64,000 bases of DNA from Clostridium thermosuccinogenes. Its GTDB lineage: Bacteria > Bacillota > Clostridia > Acetivibrionales > DSM-5807. Both the position numbers and the translations under genes were made by a program. The notes beneath the pieces were generated by a model. The model saw nothing but the letters and a program-made list of their open reading frames with translations. It searched no databases and had not been told where the DNA came from. The stretch covers positions 1,203,665 to 1,267,664 of the forward strand of contig NZ_CP021850.1 in assembly GCF_002896855.1 (NCBI RefSeq), read 5' to 3'. Shown here piece by piece: positions 16,586 through 25,575 of this stretch (position 1 is the first letter of the stretch; every line of letters starts with the position of its first letter).

Positions 16586-18691
16586 ATGAGCACAATTACA
16601 CTGGAAAATGAAAATTTGCGTCTGGAGTTTGATAGCACATACGCCACACTCATACGGCTTACGGCGGTAAAAACAGGATGGGAAATCCTAAACCGGCCGA
16701 GTTTGGGCCTGTCTTACCGTTTGATGGTACCTATGCCCGGAAGACGCAATAATCCTGTGTATGGAGAAAAGCAGATACCTGCTGCAATTGAGGTCTCACC
16801 AGATAAAAGAACAGCGACTTTTACCTGGGATGGAGTAACTTCGGAATACGGTGGAAAGCATGACATTAACATAGTCTTAAAAGTAAGTTTGACGCAACGT
16901 CAAGCTGTATTTGCAATGAGCATCAGCAATAACTCGCAATATACAGTAGAAAATGTATATTGCCCTTATCTGGGTGATGTGCAGCACCCACCGGAAGAAA
17001 AATGGTTCAAGACCTTTTTGTATAGCTATGCAACAGCCCAGGAATGGTCTCTGTGGCCTACATTTCAAAATTTGCGCGGATATTTCGGTGTGGACTATCC
17101 TACACAGTTCAGCCCCGGAACGCAATACGGCGGAAGCCCTATGTCACCGTTCATACTTCTGAGAGGGGAAAAACAAGGGCTGTACGCAGGGATTTGCGAG
17201 GCTAGTGCGGAGTTGGTGGCATGGCATACCGAACTGCGTCCTGGATACGGAAGCTCAATCGATTCCCGTGTGCCGGAAGAATCGGTGATTGGGGGTAAAG
17301 AAGTTTCCATAAGGTTTGCAGCCGTGCACCTGCCCTTCATTCTACCCGGAGAAACCCGGAAATTGACTCCGGTTGCCCTGGAAGCTTTTACAGGCGGCTG
17401 GCAGAAAGGTGTGGATATATACAAGGCATGGCGCAGCAGCTGGATGAAAACACCTGAGCTTCCTGAGTGGGTTAAGCAACCGCACTCCTGGCAGCAAATC
17501 CACATCAATTCTCCGGAGGACGAATTGAGGATGTCTTTCCGCGATTTGGTGAAAATCGGCGAGGATTGTGCTCGGCATGGTGTGAAAGCCATTCAACTGG
17601 TCGGCTGGAATGATGGTGGACAGGATCAAGGTAACCCTTCCCATGACCCGGATCCCCGTCTTGGAACCTTTGAAGACTTGAAGGAAGCGATTGCAAAGAT
17701 TCAAGCTATGGGTGTAAAGGTGATACTTTTCGCGAAATTCACCTGGGCAGACAGAGCGACCGAATGGTTCCGCAACGACTTGAAACGCCTGGCTGTCAAG
17801 GACCCGTACGGAGACTATTATCACTATGGAGGCTACCATTATCAGACAGCAACACAGCTTTTGGATATAAACACAAAGCGTCTTATTCCCATGTGCTTTT
17901 TGAGTGAAGAGTATCTTGAAATTTGCAACCGGGAATTTAAGAAAATGGTTGACCTTGGAGCAGATGGCATTTTGTTTGATGAATGCCTGCATCACAGCCC
18001 TGCGCTGCTTTGCTTTGATAAAAGTCACGGACACCGCTATGCTGCTCCCGTGTACGCCAATGACAGGAAACTTATTGAGAATTTTAGCCTTCTGACTCCT
18101 GAAAACAAGGAATTCTTATTCGCCGGCGAGGCTTGCTATGATTGGGAGTTTGAAGCCTATCATCTTTCCTATCACCGAAGCGAGAGCAAAAAGCATATTC
18201 CACTCACACGCTATATGCTGCCTGATGTGCCGCTGATGACAGCTGTCACGGGCTTTAATGACCGAAACATGATAAACCAATGCCTGACGTATAAATATAT
18301 TATCAGTTATGAGCCGTACAATTTCAAAGGCAGGCTTGAAGACTTTCCGGATACTCTGGAATATGGAAAGAAGATGGATGCATTGAGGATGGAACTCAGA
18401 GAGTATTTCTGGGATGGCGAATTCAGGCATGAATGCGGTGCTGAGGTTACCTTACAGGACGGAAATCCCCACACTCCTTATTCGGTTTTCATAAGCAGAA
18501 AGACAGGAAAGGCAGGTCTGGTGATATGCAACTACGATGAGAGAAACACTATCAGGGTACAAGCCAGGCTTGAAAATGGAGCGTTGCTGCGCAAATACCG
18601 TCTGGTAGACCATCCGGAATGGAAAGATGCTTCTTCCGGAATAACTATTCCTCCCTGTTCGGCTGCAGTTGTAATTGATGAAGGAGTATAG
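16586..18691 (+). CDS. Putative intracellular glycoside hydrolase (DUF6259-like, TIM barrel)
   Basis: A 701-residue protein without signal peptide. An N-terminal beta-sandwich (about 1-270) precedes a TIM-barrel-like domain (about 290-600) and a small C-terminal beta domain. Barrel strands read GVKAIQLVGWNDGGQDQ, GVKVILFAKFTWAD, GADGILFDECLHH and FLFAGEACYDWEF. The Asp of LFDE and Glu of AGEAC are the best catalytic candidates by position. DUF6259 proteins are thought to be glycosidases, but the exact substrate is unknown. Start follows CGGGAGGGAATCTTTT. The gene is single and paired with the LacI regulator upstream, so it probably acts on an imported oligosaccharide. Confidence 0.75.
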   Translation: MSTITLENENLRLEFDSTYATLIRLTAVKTGWEILNRPSLGLSYRLMVPMPGRRNNPVYGEKQIPAAIEVSPDKRTATFTWDGVTSEYGGKHDINIVLKVSLTQRQAVFAMSISNNSQYTVENVYCPYLGDVQHPPEEKWFKTFLYSYATAQEWSLWPTFQNLRGYFGVDYPTQFSPGTQYGGSPMSPFILLRGEKQGLYAGICEASAELVAWHTELRPGYGSSIDSRVPEESVIGGKEVSIRFAAVHLPFILPGETRKLTPVALEAFTGGWQKGVDIYKAWRSSWMKTPELPEWVKQPHSWQQIHINSPEDELRMSFRDLVKIGEDCARHGVKAIQLVGWNDGGQDQGNPSHDPDPRLGTFEDLKEAIAKIQAMGVKVILFAKFTWADRATEWFRNDLKRLAVKDPYGDYYHYGGYHYQTATQLLDINTKRLIPMCFLSEEYLEICNREFKKMVDLGADGILFDECLHHSPALLCFDKSHGHRYAAPVYANDRKLIENFSLLTPENKEFLFAGEACYDWEFEAYHLSYHRSESKKHIPLTRYMLPDVPLMTAVTGFNDRNMINQCLTYKYIISYEPYNFKGRLEDFPDTLEYGKKMDALRMELREYFWDGEFRHECGAEVTLQDGNPHTPYSVFISRKTGKAGLVICNYDERNTIRVQARLENGALLRKYRLVDHPEWKDASSGITIPPCSAAVVIDEGV

Positions 18692-19362
18692 TAATTTTTA
18701 AAAATATATTGTATTTAAAAGAGAGTTAACATAAACATATTCATAAGAGCTCGGGTAATTATCGGATAAGTGAATTCCAGCCACATTCGTAGGTCTATAT
18801 TTAGACCAAATATTTGCCCTGATTCAATCCTTAGTGCTATTATACAGGCTGAATTGGGGCATTTTATTTTGGGTACTTTTTTGGGGACAGTTCTCAACTT
18901 GTGATACATGGATTTGCAGATAGTTGCAAAACAATGAAAGAAGTATTTTCATGTAGATAATGATTCTTATATTCCCAGTATTTTAAGCGTTATACCAGTA
19001 ACTGTCCTTACAAAATCATAATCTGACTATGAGTAAATAAGGATAATTGGTAAATGCCCCATCAAGTCTCGCACCGGCAACTATCCTCATAAAATCATGA
19101 CTTGACTATAAATAGTATTTATAGTTAAGAAATGTCCCCATTAATTAATATATATAATTAAGAAATGTCCCTGTTGATTTATTTAGCTGTGAGTAGTATG
19201 CATAGTTGAGAAATGTCCCTATTAATGTCCCATTAAGACCAGAAATGTTTCAACCATCAGAGTAGTTTGAGAGTTGAGAAATGTCTCCGTTAATAGTTGA
19301 GAAGTGTCCCCATCTGTGGAATAATATAATAAAAAGATGTGCAAACAGATGGAGTGATATTA
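18692..19362 (-). repeat. Intergenic REP-like repeat cluster
   Basis: Contains GGGGACAGTTCTCAACTT at 18883-18900. The opposite orientation (AGTTGAGAAATGTCCCC and variants) occurs at 19123-19139, 19156-19172, 19203-19220, 19272-19288 and 19295-19311. The five reverse copies are spaced roughly 25-70 bases. No gene fits in this stretch; the last copy ends about 50 bases before the dehydrogenase start. Confidence 0.8.
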
Positions 19363-20316
19363 TTGGAAAAAAACATACTAGTTCTGATACCTGTGAATGA
19401 GGAGCATAAAAAGCTGCTGGAGGAAAAAGCGCCCTCCGCAAACTTTACATATGCATCCCGCAAATCGCTTGACAAAGATCAAGTTCAAAAGGCTGATATC
19501 ATAATCGGAAATCCTCCCGTGGACATGGTAAAAGGTTCGGAAAGGCTTGAGTGGCTGCAACTGGAGAGCGCCGGAGTGGGTGATTATGCAAAAACTGATG
19601 TGCTGCCGGAAAGAGTTTTGCTGACCAATGCATCGGGTGCCTACGGCCTCGCCATATCCGAATATATGTTGGGGGTTCTGCTGGAGCTTTATAAAAGGCT
19701 ATACCTTTACCGGGATAATCAAAAAGAGGGTAAATGGTCCTATGAGGGACAAGTGAAAGCGATTTATAACTCCACTGCCCTGATTGTAGGAGTTGGAGAT
19801 ATCGGCGGTGAGTTTGCCAAGAGGATGAAAGCTCTTGGTGCATACACGATAGGCATTCGGAGAAGGGAAGCTGAAAAACCGGATTATTTAGATGAGCTTT
19901 ACTTAATGGATAAGCTGGAAGAGTTGCTGCCCCGGGCAGATGTAGTTGCCCTGAGCCTGCCGGCTACAAAACTGACGGATAAGATTATAAACCAGGAGAC
20001 ATTGAAGCTGATGAAGCAGGACGCTGTGCTGATCAATGTCGGACGCGGGAATGCCATCGATACTGAAGCCTTGTGTGATGCTTTGGAAAGCGGGCATCTT
20101 TTTGGTGCAGCCCTGGATGTCACCGATCCTGAACCTCTGCCAAAGGATCACAGGCTGTGGAAGATAAAGAATGCCATCATAACGCCCCATGTTTCCGGTG
20201 GCTACAGTTTGAAAGAGACTCACGAACGGATAGTGAAAATAAGTGCGGATAATCTGGAAGCCTTTATGAACGGCAGAAGCCTTATCAATGTTGTTGACCG
20301 TGCAGCAGGCTATTGA
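19363..20316 (+). CDS. D-isomer-specific 2-hydroxyacid dehydrogenase
   Basis: An NAD(P)-dependent reductase of 2-keto acids, about 317 residues. It has a catalytic-domain/NAD-domain layout. The Rossmann loop is VGVGDIGGEFAKRMKALGAY and the catalytic Arg sits in NVGRGNAID. The Glu is in DVTDPEPLP and the His in ITPHVSGG. The start is uncertain. TTG at 19363 follows TGGAGTG at a good distance and gives LEKNILVLIP; a GTG at 19339 in the same frame adds eight residues. Substrate (glyoxylate, phosphoglycerate or another) cannot be set from sequence. It stands alone between repeat-rich regions. Confidence 0.9.
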   Translation: MEKNILVLIPVNEEHKKLLEEKAPSANFTYASRKSLDKDQVQKADIIIGNPPVDMVKGSERLEWLQLESAGVGDYAKTDVLPERVLLTNASGAYGLAISEYMLGVLLELYKRLYLYRDNQKEGKWSYEGQVKAIYNSTALIVGVGDIGGEFAKRMKALGAYTIGIRRREAEKPDYLDELYLMDKLEELLPRADVVALSLPATKLTDKIINQETLKLMKQDAVLINVGRGNAIDTEALCDALESGHLFGAALDVTDPEPLPKDHRLWKIKNAIITPHVSGGYSLKETHERIVKISADNLEAFMNGRSLINVVDRAAGY

Positions 20317-20613
20317 CAGAATATAAATAAAAAGGAACGTCCCCATAACCGTTGCGACAGCACTGCAGGCTATTAACTGACTATGAAAAGGAAAAGGGAT
20401 GTCCCGGAAACCATCCGGGACCTCACAAAGAGGTGTCCTTTAACCGACTGTTTACTGAAAATGCAAAATATAAAGGAGCGCCCCCCAAGCCTTTCTTAAA
20501 AGAACCGTGCGTATAGGCTAACGCAAACGCAAGGTGGCATTAGCTGGAATAGTGTGGTATATTGATTGTAGAAATCATTATGAGCCGTGTTTTTCGGTGC
20601 GTACGGGGGCGAA
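20317..20613 (+). other. Intergenic hairpins, REP-like remnants
   Basis: A perfect stem GTCCCGG-AAACCAT-CCGGGAC at 20401-20421 is followed by CTCACAAAGAGGTGTCC. Fragments such as GGAACGTCCCCATAACC resemble worn members of the repeat family. No gene is seen. Confidence 0.45.
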
Positions 20614-21441
20614 ATGATGCAGTACAGGTTTGTAAAGAGGAGCCCATTTCGGATATTTCTTGGCAGGAAGTGGTTTACTCTTAAAAGGTATGTTGAATGG
20701 TGTACGAACAGTAAAAAGTATGCCAAAACACGCGCTGCCGCTTTGCTGCCTGAAGTGGTATTCACCCATAAGACACCCCTTGTAAGACAGCTTGATAAGG
20801 TGGACATGTGGATGCAGCACAACAAAATCATAAACCTCAGGATTGCGGCTAAGAAGCTGGATGGTGTAATGATATATCCGGGGGAGACCTTCTCCTACTG
20901 GCGGTTGATCGGAAAGCCGACATACAGGAAAGGTTATGTGGACGGCATGGTGCTGGTAAATGGAAAGGTCAGCTCCGGGGTGGGCGGAGGATTGTGCCAG
21001 ATGTCAAACCTTATATACTGGATGACGCTTCATACGCCCCTTACCGTGACGGAAAGATATCGGCACAGCCATGATGTATTTCCCGATTCGGGGAGGACGC
21101 AGCCTTTTGGCAGCGGTGCGACCTGCGTTTATAACTACATTGACCTTCAAATGCTGAATGAAACGGATATGCCCTATCAGCTCCATGTCTATTTGACCGA
21201 CAGCCACCTGGTGGGGGAATGGAGAGCTGTAAAACCAACCGGCAGGCATTTTGAGGTTTATGAGAAAAAACATTGGATAACCCATGAGTTTTGGGGAGAC
21301 TATATGAGACACAACATTATATTCAGAAGGGTGTACAATGCTTCAAAAGAGCTTATAGCCGATGAATACATTACCGAAAATCATGCGGTTATGATGTATT
21401 CTCCTTTTCTTGCAGAAGCCAATGAAACCTGTGAAAGCTAA
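20614..21441 (+). CDS. VanW family protein
   Basis: A 275-residue protein with the VanW core: FSYWRLIGKPTYRKGYVDG, GVGGGLCQMSNLIYW and HSHDVFPDSGRTQPFGSGAT. VanW proteins are named from glycopeptide-resistance clusters and are linked to the cell envelope, but their reaction is unknown. No other van gene is nearby, so resistance should not be inferred. Start at ATG 20614 after GGGGGCGAA; a GTG at 20587 is possible. No signal peptide is obvious. Confidence 0.88.
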   Translation: MMQYRFVKRSPFRIFLGRKWFTLKRYVEWCTNSKKYAKTRAAALLPEVVFTHKTPLVRQLDKVDMWMQHNKIINLRIAAKKLDGVMIYPGETFSYWRLIGKPTYRKGYVDGMVLVNGKVSSGVGGGLCQMSNLIYWMTLHTPLTVTERYRHSHDVFPDSGRTQPFGSGATCVYNYIDLQMLNETDMPYQLHVYLTDSHLVGEWRAVKPTGRHFEVYEKKHWITHEFWGDYMRHNIIFRRVYNASKELIADEYITENHAVMMYSPFLAEANETCES

Positions 21442-21535
21442 AAATAGATGCCGGCATTCGGTATAAAGCGATTTGAATAAATTGAATAACAAATAGGATG
21501 ACGAAATTTGACGAAATTCAAAGGAGGAAACGGAA

Positions 21536-22129
21536 TTGTTCAACGAAAGACTGGAAAAGCAGGTGGAGTTCATCACCGAAATTGACAAGCTTAAGCATAT
21601 TAACAGGCAGACAATATTAATGGATGGTTCAAGGCATGAAAACGACGCAGAGCATTCATGGCACCTGGCTGTGATGGCAATGCTGCTTTCGGAGCATGCT
21701 GTGGACAAGAACATCGACCTTCTGAAGGTAATAAAAATGGTGCTGGTGCATGACCTGGTGGAAATCGATGCCGGAGACACGTACTGTTATGATGAAAAAG
21801 CATGCGAAGATAAGGCAGAACGGGAGCAAAAAGCTGCCAACAGGCTTTTTAACATCCTTCCTGAGGATCAAGCCCGAGAAATTAGAAAGTTGTGGGAGGA
21901 GTTCGAAGAAAGAAAGACCCCTGAAGCATGCTTTGCATCCGCCCTTGACCGGTTCCAGCCACTGCTGCACAACTACAAAACTCAAGGAAAATCCTGGAGA
22001 GAGCATGGCGTCACTAAAGATAAGGTGATAAAAAGGAATAAAGCCATTGAAGATGGTTCGGTGACCATGTGGGAATATGCCGAAAGATTTATCAATGAAT
22101 CTGTGGAGAAAGGCTATCTGGGAAAATGA
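21536..22129 (+). CDS. HD-domain phosphohydrolase, YfbR/HDDC2-like
   Basis: A metal-dependent phosphohydrolase of the HD superfamily, 197 residues. The metal ligands are visible in HENDAEHSWHLA, LVHDLVEIDAGDT and the distal Asp of ALDRFQPLL. Relatives act as 5'-deoxynucleotidases. Start is a TTG after AAAGGAGGAAACGGAA, with the frame MFNERLEKQVEFITEIDKL. Single gene with no operon partner. Confidence 0.9.
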   Translation: MFNERLEKQVEFITEIDKLKHINRQTILMDGSRHENDAEHSWHLAVMAMLLSEHAVDKNIDLLKVIKMVLVHDLVEIDAGDTYCYDEKACEDKAEREQKAANRLFNILPEDQAREIRKLWEEFEERKTPEACFASALDRFQPLLHNYKTQGKSWREHGVTKDKVIKRNKAIEDGSVTMWEYAERFINESVEKGYLGK

Positions 22130-22198
22130 AGGCTGGCATCAAAAGCTGATGAAACAGAAACAGCCGAAAGGCCTTATATTCCTTAGCTGTTTGACCGG

Positions 22199-22210
22199 AA
22201 AAACGTTTTT
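22199..22210. promoter_or_regulatory. Third AAAAACGTTTTT palindrome
   Basis: Identical in all 12 bases to the two operators around the LacI gene, 70 bases after the HD gene and before a terminator-like hairpin. No sugar gene follows, so function is doubtful; it may be a distant auxiliary site or chance. Confidence 0.4.
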
Positions 22211-22243
22211 ATAAAGGAATAAGCTCTTTTAAAAGAGTATTTC

Positions 22244-22298
22244 AGAGATGTTCAGGTGAGAAAATGAAAAAATTTCGAAGAACATCTCTTTCTTTTTG
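22244..22298 (+). terminator. Terminator-like hairpin before recJ
   Basis: AGAGATGTTC and GAACATCTCT form a perfect 10-bp stem, followed by TTCTTTTT. The rest of 22130-22513 holds no convincing gene. Confidence 0.75.
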
Positions 22299-22513
22299 TG
22301 TGCCTTTTCGATTACTGCCGTGCTCCCAAACAGCAACTCGATGCTTGCGGACCACAGCTTCCGCCTTTTGCGGTGGTGATGATGCCAGGATGTTTGGAGT
22401 GTTCAAATCTGTACTTGCCGCTCCGGCATTAATCGTCTTGCACTGAAAAAAATTGAATAAAACCGGTATATACTTTATAATTAACTAAAGCGATTCGTAG
22501 AATGGGTGGTTCA

Positions 22514-25000
22514 ATGCTGCATAATAAGCTATGGCTTTACAAGGAGATTCCTCAGGAGGATATCGACAGAGTCTCCAGTAATGCCGGAATATCTCGCTTT
22601 TTGGCCAAAATATTTATAAGCAGGGGCATGGAAGATAAGGAAAGCATAAAGAAATTCCTTAACCCTTCCTTGGACATGCTGTATGATCCTTTCCTCCTGA
22701 AAGACATGCAGAAAGCTGTCGACAGGATTATTCTGGCAATAGAGCGGAAAGAAAAAATTGTAATTTATGGCGACTATGATGTGGATGGGATAACGAGCAC
22801 ATCGGTATTGTACAATTTTCTGAAATCCAGGAATGCCGATGTGGATTATTATATACCGGACCGGATAGATGAAGGTTATGGGCTTACGGCAGGTACTGTA
22901 GAAAAGGTATGCGCTATGAATGCATCCCTTGTAATAACGGTAGATTGTGGTATAACCGCTATAGATGAGGTCAACTATATTAACAACAGGAAGATAGACG
23001 TGATAGTGACCGATCATCATGAATGCAAGGAGATTCTACCGGACGCTCATGCCGTGATAAGCCCATGCAGGCCTGACAGCCAGTATCCTTTCAGTTATCT
23101 GGCCGGAGTAGGCGTGGTGTTTAAGCTTGTCCACGCCATCTGCATAGCGATGGGACTGGGGACCGAATACTTGAATTATCTTGATCTGGTTGCCCTGGGA
23201 ACTGTGGCCGACGTGGTGCCACTGGTGGATGAAAACAGGGTGATAGTGAGTTGTGGACTGGACAAGGTACGGAATACTGCCAACATAGGCTTAAAAAAGC
23301 TGGTGGAGAACTGCAATCCCAACAGCAAGCCCATTACATCCTGGATGATAGGCTATGTAATGGCTCCCAGGATAAATGCCGCAGGGCGCATGGGTGATGC
23401 CAGAAGAGCGGTAAGGCTTTTTACCACTGAGGATGAAACAGAAGCTTCCGACATTGTTCTGCAGCTGAATGATGAAAACAGGTTGAGGCAGGATATGGAG
23501 GCGGAGATACTCAATGAAGCAATTTCCATAATAGATGCCGATGAAAGCTATATGAAGGAAAAAGTGTTGGTAGTGGCCGGCGAAGGATGGCATCATGGAG
23601 TGATTGGAATTGTCGCTTCAAGAATAACGGAAAAATACCACCGGCCTTGCTTATTGTTTTCAAAGGAAGGGGATATTGCTAAAGGGTCCGGAAGGAGCAT
23701 CGACAGCTTTGATCTCTTTGAAGCATTGACCCACTGCCAGGACCTTATTGACAGGTTCGGCGGACATGAGCAGGCTGCCGGGCTGACTGTACCGGCGGAT
23801 AACTTGCCGGCTTTCAGGAAGAAGATTAATGAATATGCCGATTCGATTCTAAATGATGAGGATTTGATGCCCCAAATTGAGATAGATGTGCGCATAGACA
23901 AAGATGACCTAAACAGGGATAATATCATTGAGTTGGATGCTTTAGCGCCTTTTGGCGCCGGCAACCCGGCTCCTGTTTTTGTATACCGAGACCTTAAAAT
24001 CGGCAACATCAGGACTGTAGGGGATAACAGGCATTTGAAGCTGAAGCTGCAGGATGAGGAACATCTTTTTGACGCGATAGGATTCAACATGGGTGACAAA
24101 GCTGATGTGTTAAGAACAGGAGATATGGTAGACGCCGCATGCACCCTGGAGATAAATACTTGGAACTCCATTGATACCATACAGATGAACTTGAGGGATT
24201 TGCGCTTCGGCAGTGAAACAGCCATAAAGGAGCAATATTATCTTAACCTCGATCGGTGCATGGAAATGAGGGAGTCGGCAGAGGCCGGTATTTTTAATGA
24301 GTCCTGCGACAGCATCCTGCAAAGGGTGAAGCCCATCAGCAGGAAGGAGTTTATAGATCTGGCCGGATCTCAGCAAAACATGGTCATCATTGCCAATACA
24401 TTGGAGACTGTATTATATATAGAGAGTTTATTAAAAAAAATTTCGGTAGATATTAAAAAAGTGTTAGAAATTTGTTATACTATTTTTTATAACATTGATG
24501 TTAGCAAAATTTATGCATTGATCAATCCGGAGCCGGATACGCTGGACTTTAGCAAAATAGACAATGTGGTTTTTTGCGGAAGATGGGTAAAGGACAGCTA
24601 TATGAAAAGCATCATAGGCAGGATTGATAAGAGCGGAATATATTTTCTTGATGATGAATTAATAGATAATATATACAGCGATGAGCTGATACCGGACAGA
24701 AGGGATATGGTGGCCGTATACCAGTATGTCAAGGCAAACTGCAGAAACAACAAGCTGGTGGATAGCCTTTTAATGCTGTCACGGCGCATATCAAACAGTT
24801 ATAAAATAAATATGAACAGCTTTAAACTGAAGAGAAGCCTTGAAATATTTGATGAGTTAAAGCTGATGGAATACCGGGAGATTGGCGGGGAAAGAATTTC
24901 ATTGCTGGTGGCCGACAATGGAAAAAAGAAAACCAACCTTGAAAACTCAAAGTCATACAGGTATTTACAACAGTTGAAAGCAAAACTTAAGGAAGCTTGA
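22514..25000 (+). CDS. recJ: Single-stranded-DNA exonuclease RecJ
   Basis: A 5'-3' ssDNA exonuclease for recombination and mismatch/base-excision repair. DHH motifs are clear: YGDYDVDGITS, TVDCGITA and VTDHHE (residues 85-170). The DHHA1 domain has GEGWHHGVIGIVASR, GSGRSI and GGHEQAAG. An OB-fold domain and a C-terminal extension of about 250 residues follow, the extension being longer than in E. coli and common in Firmicutes. Total is about 828 residues. Start at 22514 after GGGTGG; ATG 22502 is an alternative. It leads the recJ-apt-relA-dtd run. Confidence 0.95.
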   Translation: MLHNKLWLYKEIPQEDIDRVSSNAGISRFLAKIFISRGMEDKESIKKFLNPSLDMLYDPFLLKDMQKAVDRIILAIERKEKIVIYGDYDVDGITSTSVLYNFLKSRNADVDYYIPDRIDEGYGLTAGTVEKVCAMNASLVITVDCGITAIDEVNYINNRKIDVIVTDHHECKEILPDAHAVISPCRPDSQYPFSYLAGVGVVFKLVHAICIAMGLGTEYLNYLDLVALGTVADVVPLVDENRVIVSCGLDKVRNTANIGLKKLVENCNPNSKPITSWMIGYVMAPRINAAGRMGDARRAVRLFTTEDETEASDIVLQLNDENRLRQDMEAEILNEAISIIDADESYMKEKVLVVAGEGWHHGVIGIVASRITEKYHRPCLLFSKEGDIAKGSGRSIDSFDLFEALTHCQDLIDRFGGHEQAAGLTVPADNLPAFRKKINEYADSILNDEDLMPQIEIDVRIDKDDLNRDNIIELDALAPFGAGNPAPVFVYRDLKIGNIRTVGDNRHLKLKLQDEEHLFDAIGFNMGDKADVLRTGDMVDAACTLEINTWNSIDTIQMNLRDLRFGSETAIKEQYYLNLDRCMEMRESAEAGIFNESCDSILQRVKPISRKEFIDLAGSQQNMVIIANTLETVLYIESLLKKISVDIKKVLEICYTIFYNIDVSKIYALINPEPDTLDFSKIDNVVFCGRWVKDSYMKSIIGRIDKSGIYFLDDELIDNIYSDELIPDRRDMVAVYQYVKANCRNNKLVDSLLMLSRRISNSYKINMNSFKLKRSLEIFDELKLMEYREIGGERISLLVADNGKKKTNLENSKSYRYLQQLKAKLKEA

Positions 25001-25023
25001 GAATATATACTGGGGGGATTTTA

Positions 25024-25539
25024 ATGGATCTAAAAGCAAAGTTAAGGCATGTAATGGATTTTCCTAAGGAAGGCGTCGATTTTATTGATATCACTACGGT
25101 TCTTCAGGACGCAGAGGCATTCAGGCAGGCTTTGGATGAAATGAAAAAGAGGGCTTTGGGCTTCGGAGACTTTGACATGGTAGTAGGCCCGGAATCCAGA
25201 GGATTTGTATTCGGAACGCCTCTGGCTTATGCCCTGGGAAAAGGTTTTGTGCCTATCCGGAAGAAAGGTAAGCTGCCTTACAAGACCATCAGCGTTGAGT
25301 ACCAGTTGGAGTATGGCACCGATATATTGGAGATACATGAGGATGCAATAAAACCTGGGCAGAAGGTTGTAATCGTTGATGATCTTCTGGCCACCGGAGG
25401 CACTATAGAATCAAATATAAAACTGGTTGAGAAATTAGGCGGCCAGGTGGCAGGCCTTGTATTTTTTATTGAGTTGGAATTCCTGAAGGGAAGAGAAAAG
25501 CTTAAAGGCTATAACGTAGAATCAGTGGTGAAGTTCTAA
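25024..25539 (+). CDS. apt: Adenine phosphoribosyltransferase
   Basis: Salvages adenine to AMP with PRPP. At 171 residues it is normal in length. The PRPP motif is VVIVDDLLATGGT, with the upstream GPESRGFVFG and IRKKGKLPYKT. Start at ATG 25024 after GGGGGGATTTTA, 23 bases past recJ. The same gene order recJ-apt-relA is common in Firmicutes. Confidence 0.96.
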   Translation: MDLKAKLRHVMDFPKEGVDFIDITTVLQDAEAFRQALDEMKKRALGFGDFDMVVGPESRGFVFGTPLAYALGKGFVPIRKKGKLPYKTISVEYQLEYGTDILEIHEDAIKPGQKVVIVDDLLATGGTIESNIKLVEKLGGQVAGLVFFIELEFLKGREKLKGYNVESVVKF

Positions 25540-25575
25540 GAATGCAAAAATGTTTGGTTCCAAAGGAGGGATGTA

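Noticed and set aside
20614-21441. Glycopeptide-resistance locus from the vanW match
   Set aside because: No vanH/A/X, vanR/S or ligase genes; VanW-type proteins are common outside resistance clusters. The dehydrogenase nearby is a generic family member, not clearly VanH.
22264-22446. 60-residue frame MKKFRRTSLSFCVPF...
   Set aside because: Its first part overlaps the terminator hairpin at 22244-22298, with no ribosome site and no conserved pattern.
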